From contig JARGXX010000006.1 of NCBI GenBank assembly GCA_030374765.1, positions 62,001 to 126,000 of the forward strand: DNA of 64,000 nt, given 5' to 3'. Positions 21,076-33,079 of this stretch are shown one piece after another. The stretch comes from Agarophyton chilense. Its lineage: Eukaryota; Rhodophyta; Florideophyceae; Gracilariales; Gracilariaceae. Under the pieces are notes generated by a model, which was not told the DNA's origin, searched no databases, and saw only the letters and a program-made list of their open reading frames with translations. The position numbers and the translations under genes were made by a program. Position 1 is the stretch's first letter, and each line of letters begins with the position of its first letter.

Positions 21076-23417
21076 TCACGAGAGCGGGACTTGAACACCC
21101 AAGAGGTATTTTCCCATCTGGAATTGCTCTACAGACAGTACGGGCTTCGGATTGGTCCAGTGGCCTTTCTTCTCTTTGTCCTTCTTCAGGAACACCTCGA
21201 CCAAATCTCCCACTGATATTGGGTTCTTCTTCACACTCTGAGAACGTAAAATCAGTGTGAGTTTGCGCTTTGCCTTCAAGGTCTCGTGCGCCTTGATCAA
21301 CTCGTCGGGTACCTCGACTGGTAGATTTCCAACTAACACAGGCCTCGTATAACCCTTTGCCATTTCTGGGGCCCACAGCACATCGTTTCCATAAAAATCG
21401 TTTGATATACGTATCGCCTGCTGAATCAATAACTGGGAATGGTCAGTTTTTGACGCATATGCAGTCTTCAGTCGGAAAAAGATATCCCTAATAATACTGT
21501 GTTTGGATTCCAGGAGATTCTTGTTATGTCTGCGACGAAGAATTATCCGCGCCTGGATCCCATAAATACCGAGATATCCATGAAACAGGCTATTGTTGAA
21601 CTCCGGGTCGAACAAAACAGAAATAGGCGTCCAAAACTGGGAGATCCACTGACCATCAAACGCAACCATAGCTTCATTCATCGCGGTTGAATCGACCGTA
21701 GTTCCAGCTGAGTAGCGTGTACTGGCATCCATTGTGTGAAACACACAATATTCGTCGAGAAACATATGATCAATGCAACCAACTTCATTGAAAGTCCTTG
21801 CCATTGAGCTCAAAGACACCTTTAGGGCGGGCTGTGGGGTGGCAGTTGTCCTCCAACTGGTGCATATTTCAAGAAATTGCTTCAAGTACTTCTTGACTTC
21901 TTCATTACAAAGCTCATTTCTCTGCAAAGGAATCTGAATATCGGAATAAGAAGAATGGCCACACACATGCTTGTGTACTTTGTCCACAACATGTTTAGTT
22001 GCCTTCCATGGGCGGGAAGTATCTTTGTCCTCCACCGAGGCGGTGGCGCAGAACAGTTGTTGCTGGCCTTCATTGGTCACCGCTGGAACGCGAGAAGTGA
22101 ATAAGTCGTAACTGATGTAACTGTGCATGTCATGATCGACGATCCCTATCGATCCTTGCGGCACGCCATTCGTATCGTTAGGCAACTGCAAAACATTCTT
22201 CTCGATATGAATGATGGTGCAGTGCTTAGTGACGTTCTTACCAATCACCCATTGAGAAGATCCCTCAACGAGCAAATGTCGAGTATGCACTGATCTACCT
22301 TCACTGGTACGCGCTTCGAGAAGAATTGAACCTAGTATTCTCCTCGGTTCGCTCGAGTGTGCGCCAGTTACATACTGCCAGTACGGTCTGTCAGAGATTG
22401 ACGCAGGACTGGAGTCAAATGTGCCATTTTACATTCGGCATACCCAAGGTTTGATAAGATCAAACTCCTTTTCTCCTATACCACTGTAGGGAGCACCATC
22501 ATCCAGCAGTGGTCTCATGAAATGGGCATCTCCTGTGCAAGCGCTATTTTCAGATTTGCACTCAGTCATGTTGAATGTGAGTTTGTTCTTCTGGTTGTCC
22601 TTGGAAAGGGGTTCATCGTTTGCCTTTACTCCTTGCTTCAAAGAATCATCACTCCTTTGATCTGCCTTCCGATGGCCATACTTCTTGCAAATTGTACATC
22701 TGGTCCTACCCTTGTAGTCAGCAAGCTGTTCTGATGTGAGTCTCTGAGATTTTTCTCTTCCGGAGCTAGTGGAAGAACTCGCACTGGTAGCTTGTCCCGA
22801 ATTAGCCCGCAGGGCATTTGGGTTCGATGCACCCGTCTTCATCGTGTCACATTGTCGCAAGACAGAAGCAATCGCTTTGTATGAAACAGCTGTTCGTAAA
22901 TCTCCATTAGATGCAGAAGATGAGAAGTTAGAGTTCATTGGTGCACAGCTCACCAGAAGAGAGATTCATTTGCTGTTATCTACTCCAGCATTTCCAAGAA
23001 GAGAAAATGCAGTGGTTGGTTATGATAGCTTCACGATGGAGTCATGAGACGCAAGCTTTGAAACTTGGGCCTGAAAACGCGATTTAAAGCCTTTGAACGA
23101 CTCATTCGGATATCTACGGGTGATCATGAGCGTCATGAAGTCTTGATTTGCATCTAAAACTGCGGCGAGTGGATCGCGGATGTAGGGAGCTTCAATGATC
23201 GCATCAACTCTTTTTTCTGACTGTGTAACATCATCGGCGATGGATCTACACAGATCATCAGCTTGTCCGTACAATTGAGAGTGCGATACGATTCCTTGCA
23301 GATCAAAATGAATCTTGTTGTTGTTTGAATCGGGCAATCTGTCATGGAAAGACTTACAAGATCGGACCGCAGCAGCATATCGTTCTTGACTTTCCTTGCC
23401 GTCAGTGCACGGCACAG
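21076..23417 (-). pseudogene. Family E copia-like gag-protease-integrase, minus strand, decayed
   Basis: Read from 23417 down to 21076 there is one frame throughout, broken only by nonsense codons (two between 23020 and 22954, more between 22429 and 22290). Gag (RLPDSNNNKI, SQLYGQADDLC, IASVLRQCD) is followed by a zinc-knuckle-like CTICKKYGHRKADQ whose last ligand is Gln, a protease-like LDDGAPYSGIG, and an integrase with GCIDHMFLDEYC, FDPEF and ESKHSIIRDIF. It aligns along its length with the plus-strand copy at 60480-64000. It is split at 23418 by a gypsy element; its 5' end continues at 32197. RT and the 3' LTR are absent. Confidence 0.82.
23413..23417 (+). repeat. Target site duplication CACAG, left
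   Basis: CACAG directly precedes the gypsy LTR and is repeated at 32192-32196 directly after the other LTR, showing a genuine insertion into the family E gag. Confidence 0.9.
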
Positions 23418-24051
23418 TGTCGTATAGTGGCGAAAGGGCTGACCTTAGAGGTTGTCAATATACTACACTGACCTTGTAAGTGATGGATGCGAGGGATCAT
23501 CGGCCTTGCAGCTCCGGACGAGCTACCATCTAGGTGTTGTCAGCCACGTGTAGTGTTGACATGTCCCTTCTGGTTGAGTAATTGTTAGTACTTGCAATTG
23601 TAATTATATTTATTTTAGTACAGTAGTGGAGTGGCCACCTGGCACTGTAGCCAGTGCTGGCCAGGTCTCTGACACTAGGTCAGAGACCGTGCCTTGCTGG
23701 CACCTCCCGGTTGATCTGGAGAGTACAGTCCACTGCATATAGGGAACTGCACCTCCCCCATCCTTATTTGATAAAGACAGGCACCACTTGGGTCACGACT
23801 ATACCTTTTGGTTCATCGTTTGGCAACTACCACACAGGCTTTCCCGCGCGTCGAATCCTACCATCGTTCACCTACACGGTATAGGCTAGTTGCCCCGCCG
23901 TTTGCCCCTGCGGGTTTTAACAGTGCCCTGTTACCATCGAGGTTTATTACGTCTACCTTCTAAGGATGAGCGTCACCACTCTCCCTTCGGTTGAGCGTCA
24001 CCACGCTTCCGAGACAAGACAGTAGCATACCCGAGAGATGATTGTACGACA
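23418..24051 (+). repeat. 5' LTR of the gypsy element
   Basis: It begins TGTCGTATAG and ends GTACGACA, so the outer five bases are inverted (TGTCG/CGACA). It is 634 bp and aligns over its whole length with 31557-32191. The next bases contain TGGGCTCCCGACC (24055-24067), a possible primer binding site for a tRNA 3' end; the tRNA was not identified. Confidence 0.92.
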
Positions 24052-24407
24052 TTTTGGGCTCCCGACCTAGAAAGTATTTTTAGGTTTCGTTGTAACTTCA
24101 CGGTTCACACGAGATTCCGAGAAGGATTGGACGCTCGTACACCTATTTGGTTTCAGAAAATCCCGCAAAGCAACACAGTATATCACTATTGGTCACAAAT
24201 GGAACGACCTAAAATGAATACGCGTGGTGCGAGCGCCCCGATAAGCCATAAAGGTCTTAAAGGAGCCCCATCGGCTCAACCGATTCTGGAAAACCCCGAG
24301 GAGCTGCTCCGGCACCCTAGGGACAAAACCGTAAAGGTACATGGTCCGCCGCCTATGGCAACGGAACCTTAAAGGAAATTACCAATTGAGCTTGCAGCGG
24401 AGGAGCT
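24052..24407 (+). other. Gypsy leader
   Basis: This is the untranslated leader between LTR and gag ATG. It has the possible primer binding site near its start and nothing resembling the structured leader of copia families B and C. Confidence 0.6.
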
Positions 24408-26349
24408 ATGGCCTCAGCTCAAAGAGCGAGCGAAAGCGCTCGTCACTCTTGCGGTCGAGAATGCATTAACATAAAGGAGAAGTCGGATAACCGGATGGTT
24501 CCGCCCTCAATGGACGTCGATGCATTTACCCGTATTGTGGTTGACCGAGCAGCTCAAGAGCTTTCGTACAGGATACCTGAAATGGTGAAACAGTATCTCT
24601 TTACAGATGCTAGGGAGCATGTTTACCGCGCTGTGCAGGTCTTTTGGGTTTCCGAGGAATTCGCCGAATCTCGACCTACACAGGTGAACATCGCAAAGCG
24701 CATACCACTAGGGTTCCAAATGGGTCATTCCACCCATTCCAAACACTTACCTACTGATAGTGAGTACCCACAAGGTCCAATGCAGAGTCAAGAGGTCCCG
24801 GGGAAGGTAGATCCCCGAGACATTTATCTGCCACCAATTACTGGTTCCGTTCAAAAGGATACCCATGGAGGTATTCCCAAGGACGATTCGTCTGCCTTGT
24901 TGGATGAGCGAAGAAAAAACCGAAAAGGGAAGAAGCGAAGGCCGAAGAGGGGAAATAATCGAGAGGATGATTCAGACCCCGACTCGTCAGCCTCCAGTTC
25001 CGATACGAGTTCATCGTCGGATGATGACCGTAAAGGTAAGAAGAAGAAAAAATCGAACAGGTAGACGAATAAGTCGTCAAAAAAGAACCGAAAGGGTAAA
25101 AAGTTATACAATGAGTCGCCCGACTCTGAGTTGGACACCGAAATGGGCCTGGAGGTGCACCAACCCTTGAACGATATGTTCACCAAAGCGGTTGATTACA
25201 GGACTTATCGGTTGATCAACAATTCTTCTGAATACACCCAAGAGGTCTCTCAGAAGATTAGTAAGCACCACAAGAAGCTCAGCTTCCAAATGGGTGACAC
25301 AATCTTCACAGGTACCGATCCTATTGCGGTGGTTGAGTTTCTACAGAAGTTCAAGCTTTCATGTGACCAAAATGGTTTTTCCGAGGGCGCCGCGATGTGT
25401 CTATTTCAGTTTTACCTGAAAGGACAAGCATAGTACTTGCTGCAGGGTACACTCCGTGGCAATACTTTAGCGATGGATGAGGATTGCACAGAGATGTTGG
25501 AGTCATACCCAGAAGTGGTCAATTTCCTTTTGGAAACATACGCCACCCATGAGGTTATCCAAGAGGCTTATTCGGAAGTCCTCGCCTACCATCAAAGGTC
25601 TGGGTAAACCGATTCGGAGTTTTTGCTCGCGCTGTGGAATCTGGCAACCCGTTGTGGTAATGTGTTCACTACCTCTAGGTTAAAGTCGCTATTTGCCGAC
25701 AATGTCGACAAAGCGATCCGTTCCCAGGTACGCAACTACCTGGCCACTCACCGGAAGGTAGACTACAATGGGCTGGCTCGATACTCCCAGGGCCTTGGAG
25801 ATACCCTTTCGGCTGGGAGAGAGACCAGCTGTGCCTCCAACCTCGAAGGATAAACCGAAAAGGTCGGTCTTTGAAATTGAAGATACCACAACTTCAGAGG
25901 GTGGCTCGCATACCTAAGTACCTATAGGGACCGCTGTCCATTTGGTAGCGATCCAGGGGCGGTTCTCGAAACCCTCGACGGTAGGAAATTGGTCGTCAAC
26001 GCCTACACCAAACTCAGTACAATCGCCGCCAAGTTCGGTGAACTCGCATAGGATGCAGGGAGCGAGCTCCCACAACTCGCCAACCACATCTTACGCCACT
26101 GCTCCTACCAACCAGGTTTCGAAGCCCCCCTCAATGGTAACGCGAGACCCCAAAACTGGAGGCCTCGTTTGCTTGTTTTGTTTCGCGACAGACCATTTGG
26201 AAAACAATTGCGCTAACCTACCTCCAGGGATGAGAGACCAGTTGATTCAGGCTTGCATGCAGAATCACCAACGCCTCTATAAGTCTTCAACGCAAGCACC
26301 AAATAAATCCCAACCCCGTACACCGGTACAGGTCCATACCATCGAGTAA
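24408..26349 (+). pseudogene. Gypsy gag, multiply broken
   Basis: It opens at ATG 24408 and reads to a TAG at 25062-25064, then continues in the same frame through a TAG (25431-25433) and a TAA (25605-25607). Near 25820 the sense frame shifts by one and runs to TAA at 26347-26349. It contains a basic, serine/aspartate-rich tract (about 24890-25060), a capsid-like region (KLSFQMGDTIF, VEFLQKFKLSCDQNG) and a CCHC zinc knuckle CLFCFATDHLENNC near 26170. It cannot be made as a whole. Confidence 0.82.
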
Positions 26350-26408
26350 ACACCAAACTTGGACTCAACGCCTCCCGTACAGGAGGAAAACACCGAACGG
26401 TTGGCGTA

Positions 26409-29400
26409 ATGGCCGAACCCAACCTTCAATCGAAAGGCCAATCGATACCTAGAACCTTGAAGGTGGAAGAGAACACGTCACAAGCAGTTCCGGTTTGTCA
26501 TATGAAGTACAATAACTATAAAGTACGTGCTTCAATGTCTTTCTCCGATCGCCTTGCGGTCCCGGTCACCTGCGTGTTTGATACAGGGGCCGGCCCAAAC
26601 ATCCTGAACTCCCGCATCATACCTGAGGCGGTACTTTGGAACTTGAGCCGACCTCCCGACAACAACCAGCTGGCGGATGCAAATGAGCGCCCATTAAACC
26701 TTCGAGGTATGGTCAGCAATGTGGTGCAGCTCGGACACCTCAAGGTAGGACTGCAATTCTTTTTTGTCGACCGTTTACCAACACACTGCTTACTAGGTAC
26801 GAACTTCATCGACAGACATGTCAAAGCGATCTTTCCTGGTTCTCATACCGTCGCCCTACGTAAGGGGGGACGAATTGCCATTTTAGTTAATCCAGAAGGC
26901 AAACGGGGATGGTTCGTCAAACAGAAGAAGAAGATATCCACCGAAACGGTCTCCAACAAAGTGCGCATTACCCAACAGGTTGTTATTCCGCCAATGCACC
27001 AAATATTGGTACCAGTGTCGTGTGCGACCCCCGAGCTGGTCATACTACAAAACCATCCGAGGTTAACACATCGACTCCTCACCTTGATGGCCAACGAGAT
27101 TGTCGACAACATCCCAAATCAACCCTTTAAGGTGTGTCTTAGCAACTTCAGCAGTCACGGCGTGAAGTTGCCGAAAAATACCAATTTTGGCATAGCAATA
27201 CCGGCACCACAAGGGGTCTTCACCGTAGCTCACACTGATCTCGGCGAGGTCGCCTTCAGTAAGGAAGGGGGGTGCACAAATGCGTCCACAACCACAAAGG
27301 TATCGATAAATACCAACTTGGAAGCGAAGCTTACCGATAAGGCATCGGTAGACAAAGAAAAAAAACCGGACCCTGAGAGGCAATGGCAAGATGCAGTCCA
27401 GATCGGTGAAGAAAACGGTCAACTGTGAGGCCGTATTATCGACCTTCTGGAGGAGTTCGGAAGCATGTGGTCAGGCCATCTGGGCCAAATTAAGGCCACA
27501 CAGCATCGCATCGAGCTCCTCCAGGACTGGAAGCCGATTTATCAGCAACCATACCATGCAGGTCCGAAGGCGAGAGAAGTAGAACTCAAAGAAATGGAGC
27601 GAATGCTCCAAGAGGGTATAATTGAACCAGCCAACTCAGATTGGGCTAGTCTCATGGTTCTGGTTCAGAAGAAAGGGGATAACCGTATGAGGTTCTGTGT
27701 GGAATACAAGAAGCTCAATAGCGTGACCATCAGGGATTCGTACCCGATACCTAGAAGGAATGAGTGCATCGACTCCTTGGGAGATGCGCAGATATTTACC
27801 ACCTTGGATGCCAAGTGTGGTTATTGGCAGGTACCTGTAGGTGAGGAAGATCGAGACAAAACGAACTTCACGTGCCATGCAGGTTCGTTTTGCTTCACGC
27901 GGATGCCATTCGGGTTGCGCAATGTTCCAGCCACCTTTCAAAGAGCGCTGGACATCATCCTTTCGAAGATTAAGCGGACAACCGCCTTGGTATACATTGA
28001 TGATGTAATCATGTAGTCCAGATCGGTAGAAGAGCATTTTGTTCACGTGCGCACCGTACTAACCCTCGTAGCTGAGGCGGGGGTGACGCTGAAGCTACGC
28101 AAATGCGTCTTCTCTACCAGAACGGTTGAATACCTGGGCCACATCATAGGCCCTGGTACCCTAGAAGTTGTGCCGAGCAACATAAGAGCCCTACAGGAGG
28201 TCAAGGTGCCACAATCCCAGACAGACGTACGATCCTTTATAGGTTTATGAAACGTCTATCGTCGCTTCGTGAAGGGATTCGCGAAAATTGCGGCTCCCTT
28301 CAACAAGAAGCCCCAGAAAGGTTAACCTTAACGGTTTGAGAATCTATCAAACGACGAAATGGATACCTTTGAGGAATTTAAACGAGCGCTGTTGTCGCCG
28401 CCAATCTTAGCGTTACCGAAAACAGGTCTACTGTACACGCTGGATACAGATGCATCCCATGCCCAAATTGGTTGTTGTCCCATGAAGTAGCAGCACATTG
28501 GAGACAAATGACCTATAGGGTACGGGAGCCGCGCTATGAATGAGGCGGAGCAGAACTACACGGTAACCGAGAAGGAATGTCTAGCAGTAGTCTGGAGCAT
28601 GTTGATGCTCCGTCCATACCTTTATGGTGAGCGCTTTACGTTGCGCACGGACCACAACGCCTTAAGGTAGATCCTCTAACTCGCAGATGCGTCTGGTAGA
28701 CTTGCCCGTTGGAGGTTGAGACTGTCGGAGTTTGAATACGACTTACCGTATCGTCCCTGTATCAAGCACAACATAGTTGACGCTATGTCACGATTAAACA
28801 CCTCAGGGTTAGAGACAGAACCTGTGGACGATGATATCCCTTGCTTTTTGGTGTCATCAAACCAAAATGGTACCCGTGAACACCTAGAAGTATGTTGGGA
28901 CTTACCTAAAGAAGGTGCCTTGCGGAACACCGACATGGCAACGCAGATACTGACGCTCGAGGAAACGAACGTCACGCCCGTAACCAGAGAGGAATTTCTA
29001 CGAGAACAGGCCCAGGATGCGTACTGCAGAACCCTGGATGACCAAATTGGTTTCAAAAGATCACCATTCGATGTGGACCACAATGGGTACATCGTGAGAA
29101 AGTCAACCTTGGATGGTAGCCTTCAAAAGGTGGTTCCAAAGGCGCTGCGCCCCAGAATCTTGTATCTGGCGCACTACTAGCGACTATCGGGACACCCCGG
29201 TGCCACCAGGATGTAGTACACCTTGTGGCACTGGTTCTATTGGCCTCATATGGCCCATGATGTCTATACCTTTGTAGGTCAATGCGAATCCTGTGTTCGT
29301 ACCCGCGGTGGTATTCGAAAGCATCGAAAGTACCTCAAGCTGTTTCTAGCAGCAAGTCCGCTGGAGTTTGTAGCGATGCACATTCTAGGACCACTTCCCA

Positions 29401-30698
29401 AGACCAAGAACGGGTATCAACACATTCTAGTGATCACCGACAGGTTCTCGAAGCTCACGAGAGCGATACCTTTAAAGGAGAGGAAGTCAACAACGCTGGC
29501 GATCGCATTCCTCAACAATTGGGTCTACCCGTATGGCGTACCACTGTACCTACTCACCGATATTGGTTCAAACTTAGCATCGAAGGCTTTTGAAGCAGTC
29601 TGTAACTTCTTGGGTATTAAGCACTATTTCACTACGGCCTATCACCCGCAGACGAACGGACAGGTCGAGCGCTTTAACCACACATTGATATCAAGGCTAC
29701 GACACTATACGGAAGAGCACCAAACTGGGTGGGATGAGCTCGGGCAACCGCTCACATACTCCTATAACCTTCAGGTACACCGGTCTACGCAGACCACTCC
29801 CTTTGATTTGGTTCTTTCGCCACACCCCGCAGGTATTGTAGTGGAGGGAGATCATACCACCAGCCTTGCAGCTGGCGCACTGACCCCTGCCCAAGTCAAA
29901 CGAAATACCCTTGTGAGATGGAGGAGGGCTCTCAAACATGCAGAGAGCCGCCTCACTGCAGCCCAGAAGCGGTACAAGGCTGACTACGACCGTAGGGTAA
30001 CCACAGTGGTATCTGTATCTTCAAGACAATATGTCTACATAGACAACCCATCTTCAGGTAAAAGACCACGACCGGATGATGAAGCAGACGATGAGGCTAT
30101 TGACAGAGATATCAATTCCAAGCTTCTACCCAAATCAGTGGGACCTTATAAGGTATTGACCGCATCAGACCATACCGTTACGGTTGACCAAGATGGAATA
30201 CCGAATACGATATCAATTGACCGTATTACGGTAGCACTTGAAACGGTTCAAAATCGCATTGAGGTAGGCACTGCAGCCCCCCAGCCCAGAGCGGTAGCTC
30301 TGCGCACTCGACCCTCGGAGGACCCCACCCTAATTGAGGTGAATGATGAACTACAACTAGATGATCCGGATTACAACTCTTTAACAGGGACGGAAATGGA
30401 ACCTCACACGGTAACAGCGGAACCTCCCCACCCGGCTCCCACACACGAAGCTCCCAACTCGGAACATATGATCCCTCGAGGTAGCGTACCCCCGAAAGAT
30501 CAGGACCAAACCTCAGAGGAATTTCCCGTTGACCGTCTGGTGGGCCACATGCGAACCTACACTGGTCTGAAGTACACCGTCAGTTGTTACGGCTGGGGCC
30601 CAGAAGGGGAGACCCTCAAACTCCCAGCCGCAATACCCCCACACTTCCGTCTCAGGTATTGGCGCCGTCGCAAGGAGCCAACGCCTGCAGACGGCTAA
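26409..30698 (+). pseudogene. Gypsy pol (protease, RT, RNase H, integrase, chromodomain-like), broken
   Basis: Protease carries FDTGAGPNIL. RT carries RFCVEYKKLN, TLDAKCGYWQV, TRMPFGLRN and YIDD. RNase H has LDTDASHAQIG and TEKECLAVVWS. Integrase (29223 on) has CESCVRT, LTDIGSNLASK, YHPQTNGQVERFN, and ends in a chromodomain-like region (LVGHMRTYTGLKY, GWGPEGETLKL, PPHFRLRYWRRR). One frame holds from 26409 to 30698, but is cut by about a dozen nonsense codons, including TAG at 28014, TGA at 28248 and several between 28320 and 29220. The first catalytic Asp of integrase is His (FVAMHILGPLP), so the last segment would be inactive even if made. Confidence 0.88.
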
Positions 30699-31556
30699 CC
30701 TTCGACCTTTGTGGTACTCAGGCCTAAGGAAGGGGGAGAAGAGACGTCGTTTTCCGCAGAAGGTGGACGCATATGCGTGTCAGATTACCTACAAGGGAGG
30801 ACACGAAAGAACAACCACATGTAACAGTAGAGGAGACAAAAAGAGACAACAAATTACTTTAAGAAGGACCTGTCGGTTTAGGAGCAGTGGGATCGGAAGA
30901 ACCCGTTTTATTGACCACCCACGGAAGAAAACTTGCAGAAATGCTAGGAGCCATCACCACCACGGACCCAGGCCAACACCTCAATGATTGTATCGACGCA
31001 AACTCAGGCCCCACCGGCGCCACGAGTCAATCCTTACAAGGTACACGAATCCTGAAAGGTCGAGAAGCCAGGAAACCTTTAGGGAAAGCCGGATAGCACG
31101 GTTACGGTCGCGACGCCGCCGATTAAGGGCAGCAATACCTGAAGGGTGTCGAGCCGTGGTAACGATCAGGCGGGACGGCGCGCGCAGGGACGTAGGAGGG
31201 AACTGAAGTTTGAGTAACCGGGAAGGGTGAGATACAATCTTGGTTAGACATGGGGCTGGGCTATGCGGAAGCAGAATCGCAAGCAAGCAGGGCCACTACC
31301 GAAAAGGTGTCCGCGAGCGCGCTAGTTACACTGCATCGCCCTCATGACAGTCCCTACCTGAATGGTTGTTGCTCACTTCGTGCGCCGACGTCGTCGCGCG
31401 CCCTCCCCAACCGATACTGGCGCCGAGTTCTGAACCTCAAGGAATCGCGCGTCGCGCACAGACACCACTCCGATGCCCGCCCCGCTGTCGCTCGCTACAA
31501 CTCTATTGTTGGATGGAAGGAGACACGGAGCGTGCCTCACGGGTAGGAAGGGGGTC
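30699..31556 (+). other. 3' noncoding part of the gypsy element
   Basis: No protein is recognised. At about 30768-30783 it holds CGCATATGCGTGTCAG, identical to 16 bases of the family C LTR. A purine-rich tract (GGTAGGAAGGGGG, ending 31554) just before the 3' LTR is the probable primer for plus-strand synthesis. Confidence 0.6.
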
Positions 31557-32191
31557 TGTCGTATAGTGGCGGAAGGTCTGACCTTGGAGGTTGTCAATAT
31601 ACTACACTGACCTTGTAGGTGATGGATGCGAGGGATCATCGGCCATGCAGCTCCGGGCGAGCTACCATCTAGGTGTTGTCAGCCACGTGTAGTGTTGACA
31701 TGTACCTTCTAGTCGAGTAATTGTTAGTACTTGGTAATTGTAATTATATTTATTTTAGTACAGTAGTGGAGTGGCCACCTGGCACTGTAGCCAGTGCTGG
31801 CCAGGTCTCTGACACTAGGTCAGAGACCGTGCCTTGCCGGCAACTCCTGGGTGATCTGGAGAGTGCAGTCCACTGCATATAGGGAACTGTACCTCCCCCA
31901 TCCTTATTTGATAAAGACAGGCACCACTTGGGTCACGACTATACCTTTTGGTTCATCGTTTGGCAACTACCACACAGGCTTTCTCGCGGGTCGACGCCTA
32001 CCATCGTTCACCTACACGGTATAGGCTAGTTGCCTGGCCGTTTGCCGCTGCAGGTTTTCAGGGTGCCCTGTTATCATCGAGGTTTATTACGTCTACCTTC
32101 TAAGGTTTAGCGTCACTACGCTCCCTACGGTTCATCGTCACCACGCTTCCGAGAGAAGACAGTAACATACCCCAGAGGTGATTGTACGACA
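31557..32191 (+). repeat. 3' LTR of the gypsy element
   Basis: It is 635 bp, starts TGTCGTATAG and ends GTACGACA, and is followed by the second CACAG target duplication (32192-32196). Confidence 0.92.
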
Positions 32192-32196
32192 CACAG

Positions 32197-32574
32197 AGCG
32201 GATATACCAAGAATAAAGCGGTCTGGAAGGCTTTGACGTGTTGGCTGGGCCCATAACAATGTAAAGTTCGTAGGAATCTGTAGCGATTTAATAGTCGGTT
32301 GAAACACTCTAGCCAGACCCAGACCTAGCCCGATCGCCAGGTATGACTGCTTAATAACAAGTTGCGTTCACCCTCCAGCATTGTGTGGAGACAGATCTAT
32401 GAAGTTCCTGAAACATGATGCAGTCTGTAGTGGTGCGCATAGAACAATAAAATGTTGTTCTCACAGAACAACATTTCTTGTGCTGCACTATTTCTACATT
32501 TCAGTGGTCGTGATACGCAAATTCGTGACGCGACTTAAGTCTCAACAGCAATAGCTTCGGCTTAATGGTTTACA
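32197..32574 (-). mobile_element. 5' end of the minus-strand family E element: leader, PBS and LTR
   Basis: Directly beyond the gypsy target duplication, and read on the minus strand, there is an LTR (32574-32260, 315 bp) starting TGTAAA and ending TTTACA, then TTG, then GTTATGGGCCCAG (32257-32245), the same initiator tRNA-Met anticodon-arm site used by families B and C, then a short leader toward gag. The LTR contains a perfect 12-bp stem with a 3-base loop at 32450-32476 (AAATGTTGTTCT / AGAACAACATTT). The LTR ends are inferred from the 6-bp inversion and the PBS; no second LTR of this copy is present to confirm them. Confidence 0.65.
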
Positions 32575-32672
32575 GGATGTGGTTAACCACTAGCCAGGCA
32601 AAACAGTTAATTCGTAGAAGTGGATGGGATGCCACAAAAAGAAATTCTATCAGCAATCCAGTGTACTTTTCA

Positions 32673-32725
32673 GGGCCGTTCTTAACAAGCTTGAACGAGC
32701 GTGAAGTGAAGTGAAGTGAACGGGA
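32673..32725 (+). repeat. Left terminal and subterminal repeats of the Harbinger element
   Basis: The 18-bp terminal inverted repeat is followed by GTGAAGTGAAGTGAAGTGAA (about 32701-32720). The right end has a similar set, GTGAATTCAC, GGTGAATCAC and GCGTGAATGG, when read inward. Such subterminal repeats are usual binding sites for Harbinger proteins; that role is inferred here. Confidence 0.75.
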
Positions 32726-33079
32726 TATTTTGAATTTTTCATAATAAACGTCTGTAAATTAACGCCTACGACAGACCGATCAGAGGTTCAAAAGCCCCGC
32801 TAGCTTTGGACCGACGACATGGCCTTCTCCGTTTTTGTGCACATGCCTGCTCTATTCTGCGCCGGAACTCTCATGCGGTAAGAATGTGCACTGGTGTGCT
32901 TCCCATGCCAAGGGAATTGGAAGCACCATAGAACACACAGTATCTTGTACCTTCGTCGCGCTCATTTGGCTTGGATCGGACGTCTTCAACATCGTGTGCT
33001 TGACGGTGATCTCTCCTGTCGTGTTTTGGTGTTAATAATGGCTGTACTTCACCGAATGGATCGAAGCTAACCATAGAAA

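Larger units (their letters stand above)
23418..32191 (+). mobile_element. Ty3/gypsy LTR retrotransposon (chromodomain-like end), defective
   Basis: It has 5' LTR, leader, gag, protease-RT-RNase H-integrase with a chromodomain-like tail, a long 3' noncoding part, a purine tract and a 3' LTR, bounded by CACAG duplications. The LTRs differ at roughly 40 positions by eye, so the insertion is much older than the family C array. Both gag and pol carry many nonsense codons. Confidence 0.93.

Noticed and set aside
24408..30698. Reassigned stop codons (a variant genetic code)
   Set aside because: All three stops occur inside frames, the replaced residues vary (Gln, Trp, Tyr and others), and intact genes in the window (C1, 46852, 57432) have none and end at normal stops.
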